From Strigops habroptila (taxonomy: Eukaryota; Chordata; Aves; Psittaciformes; Psittacidae): DNA of 64,000 bases. The position numbers were made by a program, and so were the translations under genes. The stretch spans positions 58,893,743-58,957,742 of the forward strand of contig NC_044278.2 in NCBI RefSeq assembly GCF_004027225.2. The letters run 5' to 3'. This document shows, piece by piece, positions 14,101 to 25,122 of the stretch. A model generated the notes under the pieces. It ran no database searches. It saw only the letters and a list, made by a program, of their open reading frames with translations, and had not been told where the DNA came from. Position 1 is the stretch's first letter. The number at the start of each line of letters is the position of its first letter.

Positions 14101-16867
14101 AATTGTTCTTGGATTTTGTGTTTGTAAATTACTGCTGAAAGCACGGCCACATATTGTATATTCTTATAATTAAAATTATAAATTGGTTTATTCTCTTTTG
14201 CCAGTACCCGTTCTACAGAACTGCTTGATTGTTTTGGACAAAGAGTAAAATAAATGTGGAAATCTTCAGTATCACTTAAATAGCGTTCTTACCAGGTTAC
14301 AGACAGAGTTTTGCTTCCCTTAATTTTCTTGATCACCACATGTGGCAAATTAATTAATCTGATTTAAAGAAAACCCACCTTAATGTAGAAGGGGTATGTT
14401 ATTTTCAAACTTTTGCCCAATGCAATTAGAATCTTTTGTATCAAATTTAAATTAATTCAGAATGTTTTTTTGTCTGTTTCAAGACTCTTCAGGGTATCAA
14501 AGGAATTTCTAGATGATTTGCTACTGAGACAATAACTTTGAAAACCAGTATGGTGGATCAGATCCTGTATTTCTAATGCTTCCTAACAAGACAACAATCG
14601 GTGATTTCTTTCCAGATGGAAAAGAATATGATGCATTTGTGTCTTGCCTGAAAGACTGTATTTCTCCTACTGAAGAAGAGAGAGAATTTGCTTTGAAGAT
14701 ATTGCCCATGATATTAGAAGAAAACTTTGGGTACAAGTTATGTATATTTGAGAGGGATGTATCCCCTGGAGGAGGTAAGTGCATTGAATAGTCTTGTCAT
14801 TAAACAGGCACATCATTTTCGCACAAAGGTAAAAGTGTGTAATTAGAAGGAATTCTGTCAAATGTGTTCTGTATTTTACATTTAATCTAGACTATGTGCA
14901 TGCAATGTTCACATGCACACATTTTACATGTTTTATAGCTATTTTTATGAATTCATGTACACCTAGACACACACACACATATCTTTAATTACATAATACC
15001 AAAATGAATGGATGAAGGAGCTAACATGGAGAAAGTTAAGGTGAGAATACAGATGATGTTAGATGTCTCACAGTAGCAGTGCTCTTGCTCTGCTTTTGCT
15101 GAGAGAAGGCACCTACAAATGAACTCTCATTTACTGCACAGAGAAGCTGGTGTCTCTGGTACTAGTTATTCTTAGATAACTTGCATGTTTTTTACTGCGT
15201 CTTCAGTGTGGTGGTTGAAACTATTTTGTGAATGTAATGGTTGCCATAACAAAATAGAAATGTGAACATGGAATTCTGTTTCTCTAAATGGCCTGTGGAT
15301 AGACAGCCTTTTGCAGATGCTTGGAAAAAAGGTACTAGGGGATTCCATTTAGTCCAAAGATCTAATTGAGGAATAGGATTTAGTTGTTAAAAACACAGAA
15401 CAATGAGGTCAGTCAGCTTTCTTCACAAGGCAGGATCTTGTCTCCTTCTACCAACTCCTGACATAGTTTTTTAACCTGAGAGGTACCACAGGTCTCCCAA
15501 TAATTTTTTTTTCTTTTATTCTCTCCCTAGAAGTATTAAAAAAAAGGCTTTCTGAAGTGTTAAAGTTATTCTTTAGTGTTAAGTGATTCTTTCAATAGTT
15601 TTAGCTAATTTCCTTGAAATAGTTTTAGCTTATTCGGTTTTCTCTGGTCTGATCCATTGTGAATATGGAAAACAGAGTATTTCCTTCTATTTACAGGACC
15701 TTTGGTGTGTTGCAATACTCCTGTTAGTCTCTTTTTCCTCTCAGATTTCTCTTCAGGTTACTCCCACAGCTTGCTTTGCCTTTTGTTACAGGGCATGTTT
15801 TCTAGATCTCTGGTCCCTCTAGACTGTGTCCCATGGTGCTGAAGCAAGCACAGGAAGTTGTGCATGAGAATTCAGTTTGGTACATGGTTGTTTGAAGGGT
15901 ATCACTGTTTGATTTCATTCATCGCTTGTCATGACAAAAGTCATGGATCTGAAACACAGTTGCAACTCATTCTGTCATCACATTCCAGTCTTCTCAACCT
16001 TGGATTACTGGAAATAGATCTGGGAATTCTGTGATGTAAAGGAAGGAGTAACCTGCGGGTTACTGAATATTTAGAGAAAGGTTGTTGTTGTCTATCTATG
16101 GCATCCCTCCAGTGGTATCTATTACAAAAGAGCAAAGAGGTGTCTTGTTGGAGGAAAAATACATTTTGCCGTCACCTTGTATCCATCTGACTACTGACAG
16201 CTGTCTAGGATAGCTGGAGACTGAATGTGGGGTTTTTGTCTGCTCCAGAGAACAAGCTTTGGCCACACCTGAGCTCATTTTCACAGACTCTTAATCTATA
16301 ATGCATATTAATCTTTGTATAGGGACAGAATGCTTACACGGTGTCTCCTTTATAGCAGCTTTGTAAGAGGAGCATTTTTGGTACGTGTCTGATTGTTAAA
16401 GGATAAGTCAATTCAGTGCCTATTCTTTCAATTTAGTTTGATAACACATTTATCTTTAATTTGCAGCGGTTGTTGATGATATCCATTCATTCATTGACAA
16501 AAGCCGAAGATTAATCATTATACTGAGCCAGAACTACATTTCTGACAGAGCCATATACGAACTTGAGAGTGGACTGCATAAAGCCCTAGTTGAAAGGAAA
16601 ACTAAGATCATATTAATTGAGTACATGCCAATAAGTGACTACAGTTTCTTGCCAGAATCACTGTCTCTTTTACCATCAAAGAGGGTTGTGAAGTGGAAAA
16701 AGGATAAATCTCTTCCTGTGAATTCCAGATTTTGGAAGAACCTTCGGTACCTGATGCCAGCGAAACCTACCAAGATAAACATCAAAGGGCACTATAATAA
16801 TCTTGACCTAGGCTCACAAGGGCCTCAACCACGGACTAAGGGCTGTGACTTTAATGAAGTTGCATAA
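2097..16867 (+). CDS. IL18R1: Interleukin-18 receptor 1 (IL-18R alpha), complete, 10 coding exons
   Basis: Ligand-binding chain of the IL-18 receptor, a type I membrane protein that pairs with IL18RAP to signal through MyD88, IRAK and NF-kB. Joined exons: 2097-2145, 3209-3449, 8413-8590, 9894-10047, 10570-10632, 11389-11545, 11728-11861, 12927-13088, 14616-14774, 16467-16867. They sum to 1698 nt, giving 565 residues and TAA; every junction is GT-AG and keeps frame. Domains: signal peptide about 1-17, three Ig-like domains about 19-325, membrane span about 334-360, TIR about 380-532. Diagnostic segments are LEFWPVEL in Ig1, RVDLVLFYR after the membrane span, TIR box 1 YDAFVSCL (384-391), box 2 ERDVSPGG and box 3 FWKN (521-524). 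About six N-glycosylation sequons lie outside the membrane. The C-terminal tail after the TIR domain is somewhat longer than I recall for the human protein (541 residues). Identity is very secure; exact exon ends are inferred from consensus and frame. Confidence 0.95.
2670..2693. repeat. AT dinucleotide microsatellite
   Basis: An interrupted (TA)n tract in IL18R1 intron 1. Confidence 0.85.
3209..3449 (+). CDS. IL18R1: IL18R1 coding exon 2, Ig-like domain 1
   Basis: Residues 17-96. It follows a pyrimidine tract and TAAAG, and ends before GTAGGT. It shows [12 protein letters not shown] and DSGHYS, which align with Ig domain 1 of IL18R1. The usual Cys of the Y-x-C motif is absent from DSGHYS; in this family domain 1 uses other cysteines, here probably the one in KLC and one in exon 3. 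Confidence 0.93.
4151..4342 (-). mobile_element. CR1 LINE 3'-end fragment
   Basis: Starts with tandem AATCATAG units, the reverse complement of the CR1 3' terminal 8-bp repeats, then the familiar CR1 tail (GGAAAGGACCTTAAGATCAT..., GGGCAACCCATTCCAGTGCT). About 190 bp, 5'-truncated, inserted on the minus strand in IL18R1 intron 2. Confidence 0.93.
7822..7907. repeat. AT-rich cluster of degenerate TAGTTTAGAAAT units
   Basis: The units TAGTTTAGAAAT or TTTAGAAATA recur about six times in 86 bp with variable spacing. Looks like a decayed tandem repeat in IL18R1 intron 2. Confidence 0.8.
8413..8590 (+). CDS. IL18R1: IL18R1 coding exon 3, end of Ig1 and start of Ig2
   Basis: Residues 97-156. The acceptor is a NAGNAG (TAGCAG), so the exon may begin at 8413 or 8416; both keep frame and differ by one serine. 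It contains [12 protein letters not shown] linking domains 1 and 2, sequons NLT, NKS and NDS, and ends at WYK in phase 0 before GTAATT. Confidence 0.92.
9894..10047 (+). CDS. IL18R1: IL18R1 coding exon 4, Ig-like domain 2
   Basis: Residues 157-207. The acceptor is TGCAG. It carries the second half of Ig2 with the classic HSGIYTCK motif, whose Cys pairs with that of LKCSD in exon 3. Ends in phase 1 before GTAAAA. The preceding intron, 8591-9893, holds nothing I recognise. Confidence 0.93.
10570..10632 (+). CDS. IL18R1: IL18R1 coding exon 5, short linker between Ig2 and Ig3
   Basis: Residues 208-228. A 63-nt exon, phase 1 at both ends, coding an acidic linker ([20 protein letters not shown]). 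IL18RAP has a matching 69-nt exon at the same place. Skipping it would remove 21 residues without a frameshift. Confidence 0.9.
11389..11545 (+). CDS. IL18R1: IL18R1 coding exon 6, first half of Ig-like domain 3
   Basis: Residues 229-280. Starts after TTTAG and includes EILNCTGF, with the first Ig3 cysteine and a sequon, and the core Trp in LYWLIN. Ends in phase 2 before GTAGGT. Confidence 0.93.
11728..11861 (+). CDS. IL18R1: IL18R1 coding exon 7, second half of Ig-like domain 3
   Basis: Residues 281-325. Acceptor TTGCAG, donor GTACAG. Contains HNFTCML, which supplies the second Ig3 cysteine and a sequon, and ends with a basic run (KLKK) just outside the membrane. Confidence 0.93.
11862..12926 (+). 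other. IL18R1: IL18R1 intron 7
   Basis: No exon seen. Contains a perfect (CACCCT)3 run at 12317-12336 and a TG-rich tract near 12674-12702. Neither gives a recognisable function. Confidence 0.7.
12317..12336. repeat. Short (CACCCT)3 tandem repeat
   Basis: Three perfect CACCCT hexamers plus CA in IL18R1 intron 7. Confidence 0.9.
12927..13088 (+). CDS. IL18R1: IL18R1 coding exon 8, transmembrane segment
   Basis: Residues 326-379. Encodes a span of about 25 hydrophobic residues (about 334-360) followed by the basic juxtamembrane region [16 protein letters not shown], characteristic of IL18R1. 162 nt, phase 1 on both sides. Confidence 0.95.
13089..14615 (+). other. IL18R1: IL18R1 intron 8 (1.5 kb)
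   Basis: Lies between the membrane exon and the first TIR exon. I see no repeat family and no additional exon. Confidence 0.7.
14616..14774 (+). CDS. IL18R1: IL18R1 coding exon 9, TIR domain part 1
   Basis: Residues 380-432. Starts after TTTCCAG. Contains TIR box 1 (YDAFVSCL, 384-391), the [11 protein letters not shown] strand and the BB-loop region ERDVSPGG (box 2), ending in phase 1 inside the PGG-A junction before GTAAGT. The BB loop is the surface that recruits MyD88 in this family. Confidence 0.95.
14775..16466 (+). other. IL18R1: IL18R1 intron 9 (1.7 kb)
   Basis: Contains a short CA run near 14969-14980. Open frames of 60-80 codons on both strands look like chance. Confidence 0.7.
16467..16867 (+). 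CDS. IL18R1: IL18R1 coding exon 10, TIR domain part 2 and C-terminus
   Basis: Residues 433-565 and TAA. Acceptor TTTGCAG. Shows [30 protein letters not shown] and box 3 [13 protein letters not shown], all matching IL18R1. The last 32 residues after the TIR domain are polar and not family-conserved. Confidence 0.95.
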
Positions 16868-17220
16868 CAGTTCTGGAGGCAGAAAACTGGGCATTTTGCT
16901 AACTACTAGAAAACACAAACTGCACACTTACTTTCGGAAGACAGTGTTTAGAAGAGGCCAAGTCTGAGATCTGAGACGAATGTAGAAATTGCTACTGTGG
17001 ACAAGATGATGTTAACCCCAATGCTAAGTGCTATCCCAGAGAGGGTTTCCTTAACAATCTGCACAAGGAGCAGGAATTTCATTCTGCTTAGGACTTGCCA
17101 CATGGCACCAAGCACAATGCAGAACATTTTGATTTCATGTTTTTCATTAATGTAGAATGATATTAATTATACTTGCATACGTTTTGAGTCCCCTCAATAA
17201 ATATATCTCTATTTGGCACG
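16868..17220 (+). other. IL18R1: IL18R1 3' UTR with polyadenylation signal
   Basis: A canonical AATAAA lies at 17196-17201, about 330 nt after the stop codon, followed by T/G-containing sequence. A second AATAAA occurs near 17350. The end point is estimated. Confidence 0.65.
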
Positions 17221-20200
17221 TATTATTATTTAGATGCTCTTTGTTTTGTATTTTGGATTTTCCTAAGGACCCTGCTTGGGAGTAAATTCAAACAGCTCCT
17301 GCCCTATAGAGCTTTGCATGCAGGCTTTGGGCAATGTCAAGCAGAAAAATAAAGTGAAACAGAAAAAAGGAGGTTAGAAAGAGTTAGGGCAGATTTGGTC
17401 CAGCTAGCAGTATTTGCCTGAGGAGGCATCTCTTTGATACTGATACTTAATTCATGCAGCTGTAGTGGAGGAGCTTTGTTACCTTCTCAGAGTACTTGAG
17501 AACATAATCGGAGTGCCGAATTAGTGTATGCTGGACATGTCCTAAAGGCAATACGCAGCTGATTTGCGAAGGATGGTCCAGAATTCTGTGTGTCACATCC
17601 AGAAATTGGTAGGTCGATGCCTTAGTTTGTTAAAAAAAGGCAAGAAATAAAGATTAGCAGGTATAGGCATGTGAGTCTGGCCTGGAAGGTTACTCTAGAA
17701 CTGTGCTTACATGTTAAAGTTGCCCTTTTCTGTTTTGTTTTCTCAGAGAAACTGAAAGTGAAAAAAAAAAAAAAAAAAAAAGGAAAATTCTTTTACATCG
17801 TTAGATCCTATATATCCTTTGGGAACTAGCAGCAAAAATTTAGCTACAAGGAGGGAACTCATACTTTGGAATTTAAAGCTTTTGAGAACCTCAGGATTGT
17901 TGCCAGCTGCCAGAATGATGAAGGAGAGTCGAACAATACAGTGCAAATACCTATGAAGTGCTGCCCATGAAGTGAGACCTTAAGACCTGTGAGGCAGAGC
18001 CATGAGGATCATCAGGAGAATTGTGTGAAGGGATCCTAGAAGAGTTTAAATCATTTAGGCTGGTAAAATGAGCAGGGAAAGGAATAGAAGCATGGCCAAC
18101 AAATGCATACATGAAAAGAAAAATCATTGGAAGGAAGAGCTGTTGAAGCTAAGGAGTGTCCACAAGAACATGTGGCTGTGAATAAATTTAGGACTGGCAT
18201 TAAAGTCATTCAAACAGTAAGGTGTCCTATGGGAGTAACGGGGAAACTATTCTGACATACTTCCGTGCTGGAGCACAGTAAGTTTCTGAAAAAGAATCCC
18301 TAATACAGCAGTGGTCATCCTTGTCAGTTTTATGGTTTTTGGCTTGCAGTAAGCAGGCTAGACTATCGAGGAAGGCAAGAAAGCACCACCATGGAATTTG
18401 AGGTGCTAGACAATCTGACAATCTTTTCTAACTAATCACTAAAGATTGAGAGAGTGAAGAGATTTCAAAGGCCTGGATCATGACAATTTGCTTTGCTCTT
18501 TCTCTGTTGGCAAGTGATCTATTCAGTTACTGGTACATCCACAATACTTCTGTGGCACTAGCCATACTACACCCTGATGCCTAAGGCAGAATGCACTGTA
18601 GTGCAGTAAATTTGTACTAAATAACACCACCTTCCTCTGTTTCACAGAGAAGTAATAGGTGAGTTACCCCACTGCTCAATAAGCTACCCTTGACTGTATG
18701 CTATTTCCCTGATTGTATAACCTAATACAAAATGGACAGAGGTTCGTGTTTAGACATTGTTCAAACACCTCCTGTGACAGCAGAACCAACACCACTGACT
18801 CAGTGTAGGAGATAATCAGAAGGGAAAATTTCTTACCCACTTGGTGTTAACCATAGCTGGGCAGAGGAGGAGGTGATGTGTAACTGTGTCAAGCCAAAAT
18901 ATTGCCAGAATACTAAAGAGGTGTAACCTCCCAGCGCTATAAGACTACACTACATGCACACTGAGATGGTGCATTTCCCCTCCTTGTTTCTTGACTGGCA
19001 AAATGCTTGAGCAAAAGTGAGATGGACAAGGTAAGACTGACTTTCGACAGGGGTGGGGAGGCACAATTTCCTGGAGCTATAGCATCAGATATCAAATATG
19101 CTATCTGTGGGTGAGTAGAGAGGGAGGGGAGAGAAAAGAAGCAGGGAGGGTACTCTGGAACAGTCCTTTACTCTTTTCTTTATAAACTTGCTCTAGCAGC
19201 AAAGGATAAGTATGAACCCAGGAAGTGAGGCTGCTTTTTAGCATGTACATCACTTTTACAAAAGAGGAAAGGGTGAATTGGAGCAGAGGCTCAGCCAACT
19301 ATTTGGTACTATTTGATAAGATTTTCATACAGTGAGTAACCAGTATGACATACCACTCAGTCTTTTGGCAGCATGGTTTTTGAAATTTTATGTGACTGGT
19401 GCTTCTGTTGTATTTCTAAGATCTGCTCTAAAAGTTGAACTGCTCTACTTATTTTTTTGAATGCAATAAACCCATTACTTTGACAGTACAACAGTTGGGA
19501 CTTAAAATGAACTAGTAGACACATTTTGTGCCTGTAAGATGTGTCTTTGTGAAAGAACTATCTTTTCTCTTTGATAGTCTGAGCAATGGCTTAAAAGCAG
19601 CATAGTTTGACTTTATCTGTGTTGCACTCTCTAATTCCTTCAAGGGACAAGGAAAATAAAATGCTTCTTTTAGACAGAAAGAACTCCTCTTCAAAAAGCT
19701 GAACTCTTTATAGTGAAATCTACAGATATATACTGGAGCCTTTTGTAATTCATAAACCAGACATATTTTGTATTGGGGCAAAACACTGAAAGCATTTTAG
19801 GAGACAGTCACCACTCTTAATTATCAGTGGGCATTGTTTTGGAAAGAGCAGAGAGCTAAATACATGGTGGAAGCTGAGAATACAAATCCTGTATCTCCAA
19901 ATGCTCAGAACCCAACACAATCAAGCAGTAGTACTGGTCATTGCAGAGAGGAATATGTATATAAACAGAGGCAATACTGAAATCCGCTTACAGAGCAAAA
20001 AGCCTGTTTTGGCTTCGTGTGGAAATAGAGTAATTGACCCAATTTGCATTAAGGAGAGTGAACTTCACACAAGAAAACGAGAAACACATCCTGCTGTTCT
20101 TGAAATAAGTCTGGTGCAAACTACTGGACCTATACATTTTACATAACCTCTATTGAAATAGGAAGAACTAGGGTGTGAGTTGATGAAGAGGTGCTCTTAG

Positions 20201-22514
20201 ATGCTTTTATGTAGTTTGAGTCACTGTGCAGCCTGTCTTTTAGGGTTTTCACATCCATACAGGAAACCTGGAAGAGGGGCTGCACTGTGTGAGACTGTAT
20301 ATGCTGAATGCTCTGCTGCTTAGTGGGTCAAGGGGCAAGTCACAGGTAGCCCAGATTGGTCAGAGCTTCTCTTCTCTTTCTGCCAAAGCTATGGTTGGGG
20401 TAACCAACAAGGCTTAACTGGGAGGACACAGATAGAAAGTAATAGTGTGTCACAGCCTCCTTATAGTGCAAGCTTTCAGTGGGTGTGGAAAGTAGCTGAG
20501 GAGGCTAAGGATAAGGAGAACTTGGCTCTTACAGTGAATATTATTCAGAATTGAACAGAATTGTGGTTGTTTTGTAGATTTCAGATATTACACATTTTTT
20601 TTTTGAACCACCTAGTATCAGCATTTGGGCAAAAACCCAAAACAAACTTTTACCTTTCCTCCTCTTAAATGAATCAAATTAAAAAGTCCAATGCATTTCT
20701 GCACACAATGCAAATATAAGATTTTAGAACCCAAAAGGCTTTGATTTTTTAACTAAGAGCCAAGTTTTTCCCCTGTTCTTTTTACAAGAAAATTATCCGG
20801 AAATTTTGAACCTAACAGAACTAAACTGAGAAAGGAAGGGATGATGACAGTGAGGTAGAGGAAATTCCTGTAAAGGAAACAAACTCAACACAGTGCACAA
20901 CTAGAACTAACCACATTTTTACCACACAGTGTAGGATGTGCAGGTGAGATTTTCAGATAATATATTTTTTTTTTAATTATAGCTTTTATCTTCAGATTTT
21001 ACCCTACCCCATCTACTTCACAGGTGAGTTGATTTGTTGGCTTTGAATGTGCATTTTAAAGTAAATCAGTTTTAATTGCTTGGTCAGACAAAATGGTAGT
21101 GTCTTAGTAAGTAGCTTCAGTAGGGTTAGGGTTTTTTTTTTTCTTTATAGGTATGCTAAAGCTTTTTTCTGTGTGATTATTACTAATTTTACTCCTAGAT
21201 TCAGATTACATTTGGTTTTCCACTGATGTAAGTCCAATACAAGACACAGGAGTTGGTAGCTCTGATGCTGAATGAAGTGATTTTCATCAGAGTGGCAATA
21301 GTAGATTGTTAAGATTGTGGCGTGCCACTCTTTACTAGACTTCAGAGATATAATGAAACTTGGTGCAGCTATCAAGAAATTGACTTTGATTTCTTGTGCT
21401 TATATTTTATGTAAATACACACAAAATGCTATGACACAGAGATTTATTGTTTTCTTGTGAGAGTCCTTTAAGAGTTTAAACATAGGCAAAATAATACCAT
21501 TCTTATTCTTCTCTTGTACATTTTTTTACCACAGGAAGTTATGTTAAGACCACATTAGTTTCCTTCGTATATGAGTTTCCAACTAAATGGCATCCTAAAT
21601 CCCTAGGCTTAGGATACAATAGTATGGGTGGGTACATGACAGGAGAAGGTGGAGAGACTCTTGGTAATATGTTGCCTAGAGTAGAGTGCTTTCTTTTTCT
21701 TGCAGATCCTGACCAAGGTAAAATGAGTCACTGAATATATCTGGTCACTGATTCATCCTGAGACCCTGTGCAGTGCACTGGGTGGTCAGTTTAATATTAT
21801 CCTGCTTCAGGTACCCCACCTTTGGTAATTGCTGTCTATTTCTGCTATGAATTTCTCTTCCTGTCAAACACATTTGCAAGACAACACTTCTTAATCTCAT
21901 GTGCTACTGTACTTCTTAAGCACTATAAAAATTCAAAGATCCCAAGGTTCTCTAACGAAAGTGTCATCAGTCAGCAAATAAAATTGGCAATGGTGTATTT
22001 TCCCGTGGCTAGCAGAAGACAACTGAAAATTATACAGATTGCTAACCAAAGCTATAACATTCACTAGCTAACCCTCCCTTTCACATTTCTTCCGCATTCA
22101 TGTTGACCTTTTGAGCTTGAAGAGAATATTGTTAGCATGGCAATACTGGAGAGCAGAAAGATTATACATCACTGGCATTATTAAATGCATTGTGAATGGT
22201 CACTTGTTTTGCTACACATAACCTGTGTGTCCCGAGACAAATGAGCAGCTGGAAAGTAAATGCTTCCACTGCCCATCTTGTGCCAGGACATGCACTTCTC
22301 AGGTAGCTTCTGATGGCTTAACAGATTGAATGAGTCACCAGAAAGGACTGGAGCTGTCACAGGAGAGGGCCTGGATCGTTTGCCTGGGATCAAGGGAGTG
22401 GGGAGGACAAAGAAATATATGAGACCTTTCCCTTTTGACAACACTGATTGCATCAGCTCACCTGCAGCACTGAATCACACACAAGGCCCTGCTTGCTACC
22501 AACACCAGTATGCC
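17221..22514. other. Intergenic region IL18R1-IL18RAP, 5' part
   Basis: No gene found. It includes a 21-nt poly-A run at 17761-17781. A short TAGGGTTAGGG at about 21122 is too short to call a telomeric remnant. Open frames do not exceed about 90 codons and resemble nothing known. A non-coding first exon of IL18RAP may lie here or further downstream but cannot be located. Confidence 0.6.
17761..17781. repeat. Poly-A homopolymer
   Basis: 21 consecutive A residues in intergenic sequence. It could be the tail of an old retroposed insertion, but no matching element body is recognised beside it. Confidence 0.9.
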
Positions 22515-23096
22515 TGTCCTGGTTTGGCTGGGATAGAGTTATTTTTTTTCCTACTAGCTGGTGTGCTCCTGTGTTTTGGATTTAGTGGGAGAACGATGTT
22601 GATAACGAACCAATGTTTTAGTTGTTGCTAAGTAGCGCTTACCCTGATCAAGGACTTTTCAGTGTCCCGTGTTCTGCCAGTGAGGAGGGGCAGTAGAAGC
22701 TGGGAAGGAGCAAAGACAGGACACCTGACCCAAACTAGCCAAAGGGGTATTCCATACCACAAAATGTCATACTCAGTGTACAAACTCTGGGGAGTTGATC
22801 AGGAGCCACAGATCACTGTTTGGGGACGTCAAAGGGTCAGCTGGACGTCAGTCAGCGCGTGGTGAACAGTTGTATTGTGCATCACTTGTTTTTATAGGGT
22901 TTTATTTCTCTCTCTCTCTTTTTCCTATTATTGTTATTGTTATAATATTTTACTGTATTTCAATCATTAAACTGTTCTTATCTCAACCCATGGGTTTTAC
23001 CACCTTCTGATTCTGCTTCCCATCCCACTGGGGCAGGGGAGTGTGAGCCAGCAGCTGAATGGTACTTATGTTGATGATTGGGTTTAAACCATGACA
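22515..23096 (+). mobile_element. Solo LTR of an avian endogenous retrovirus, 582 bp
   Basis: Begins TGTCCTGGTTTGGCTGGGAT and ends with GGTTTAAACCATGACA, so it has the TG...CA ends of an LTR. I recognise this LTR family from avian, especially neoavian, genomes. A polyadenylation signal ATTAAA is at 22966-22971, and a weak TATA-like stretch lies near 22778. No gag, pol or env reading frame lies on either side, so it is a recombined solo LTR. I could not see a target-site duplication at these ends. Which ERV class it belongs to is uncertain. Confidence 0.85.
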
Positions 23097-24990
23097 ACAT
23101 CTTTGCCACGTGGGCTGTTGGGTGACATCCTTTGTTTCACACAGTATTAATAGGGGTAGAGATGAAGCCCTAATGAATGCCCAAGAAAGGTCTTTACAGT
23201 TGTCATAAACCCAGATTCAAGAGTAAGGATCCATTGATCCTTTTACAGTGGATAAATCTTCTGAAAGTTTAGGAGGGCTTTTGCCCAGTGCTGCTAGGAA
23301 ACTGTCTCTTTGTTCAGACATATGTATTGGTCTGGAGTTTCAGGATGATTTTAAAAGATGAATGGATTCATGACGGTGGCAGCCAATCTGTAACAAAGCA
23401 TCAGGATGCATTAAGACAAGTGAGTTAACCTACTCTATGTGACCTCTGAATGTAAAAATAGATCATTCCATTCACTTGCAAGGAACAGAGACATGCTGAA
23501 GAGAATGATGACTAAAGTGCTCCTCTCTACACAGAACAGCTGCCTGAAAAAGCGCAGAGTGGGAGTTCTCTTCACGTCTTTTGCTAGCTCAGTGTGCGCT
23601 ACATGCTCTCTTGCTGCCTGCCTGTATGAGTGTCTGATTTGCATGATGTGCCAGCAGACAAGGGACTAGCCTTTGCCTGACTTTTCTTTTTTTCCCTTGG
23701 GCTGACTCAGTGCTTCTCTGGCAGATGTGCAAGTGCAGAGTCACTCTGTGGCCAAACGTGCAAAGGAAAAAGGTCCTTGAGGTCTCAGTTGCATAATGTG
23801 AACATCAGCAAAGCACATGGTCTTTACTCCTGAATCAGGCACTCCAGACATGTCAACCACAGGCGTTAGATATGTTCTTACTAAATATGCAAATTAAGCC
23901 ATGGCTGTTGAATATGCATGCTTGACAGCCTGCCTTCCCTCTAGCCCTGTGGTTGAGAAGGCTATGGGACACAGATGAAACCTCTTAGTAGGAAAGACAA
24001 AACTCTTCATGCAATAGTGTTTGGGGTTTCACCTTGGACAAGGTGCTGTAATATAGGGATCTGGGTGCAGCTGAGTGCTTTGGAGTCCTGCTCCCAAATT
24101 CCCTGGGTGTTCCTGGTCTCAGCTAAGAGATAGCATGGCACAGAGCTGATACCTTATGATGGTGTGCGTGTTACCGTATCCAGCAGGTCTCTGCTAGGAC
24201 CATTCAGGCAGTGCAACACAGCACTGTGGTGCACACACAGGTAAGTCATGGAGGAGAAGAAGGGTTTTTAAGGTTGCACTGCTGACCCTAATGGACATCT
24301 TATAGTATACCTGGTTTTGCTGGTAATAAAGCCCAATAGGAGCATGTCTCTTGGGTGAATGAGTTAGAACCAAAGACCTGGTGTCCATACAGTACACGCT
24401 TTTAGGGTTTTCCTTCTGCATAGCTCAGCTCCAGTCTCATGGACCCAATGCAAGTTGTAGCTGCAACACATCTTTAGGTTTGGTATTCCCAAAGGAATCC
24501 AGCTTATACACTCTGAGCATGTTGGCCTTCAAGATAAAACAGAGTTCCATGGTTTTTGGTGCCGGTTATGCCTGCCTTAGTCTGTTGCTGATAGCTGTCA
24601 TTAGCTAAAGACTGATTTTTGTTATTTGGTATCTTATCTGTCATCTTAAAGGACAGGTTCTTCTTCTAACAGCAGCAGCTGTTGAAAGGCCTGCATTTCC
24701 ACTCCAGATGCGGAGCTCTGCATTGCTGTAAACTTGGAAATCCACCTGTAAGCAATTCTATGCAAGGTAGATTTAAAGAGGATGTTGCGTATTCTTGAAT
24801 ATCATCTAGTCTGCATTTGTGTGAAATAATATGAGCAGGAAGAGTGCTGCAACCCCTTTTAAAAAGGCACGATATCTAGAAAATCCTGGCTATAAGTTTT
24901 ATAGAGCTACATAACAAGATATGTAATTGCCTATCTATGTTACTGGAGTATTATTAAAAAAAAAAAAAAATCTGTCATCCTCTTTTACAG
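23097..24990. other. IL18RAP: Intergenic region IL18R1-IL18RAP, 3' part
   Basis: No gene recognised. The likely IL18RAP promoter and non-coding first exon fall here or in the LTR, but no TATA box or exon is clear. It ends with a poly-A run (24956-24970) and the pyrimidine-rich acceptor TCTTTTACAG at 24981-24990. Confidence 0.5.
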
Positions 24991-25122
24991 AAAGAAAGAT
25001 GGTTCTTAAAGAAAATATTTCAGAATATCAACCAAAATTGATAAAGAAAATCATGCTCACTTTGTGCTGGATCCTGGCATTATTTGTCAGTGGGGCAGAA
25101 GTTAGAGAGATTAACGTGCTAG
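24991..25122 (+). CDS. IL18RAP: IL18RAP first coding exon, signal peptide
   Basis: Acceptor ends at 24990. Two in-frame ATGs: 24999 (A at -3, G at +4) and 25053 (A at -3, C at +4). The second gives the compact signal peptide [14 protein letters not shown]. Ends in phase 1 before GTAAGA. The following intron, 25123-26162, contains no recognised element. Confidence 0.85.

Noticed and set aside
21122-21133. TAGGGTTAGGG telomere-like sequence
   Set aside because: Only two partial units; expected by chance and not an interstitial telomeric array.
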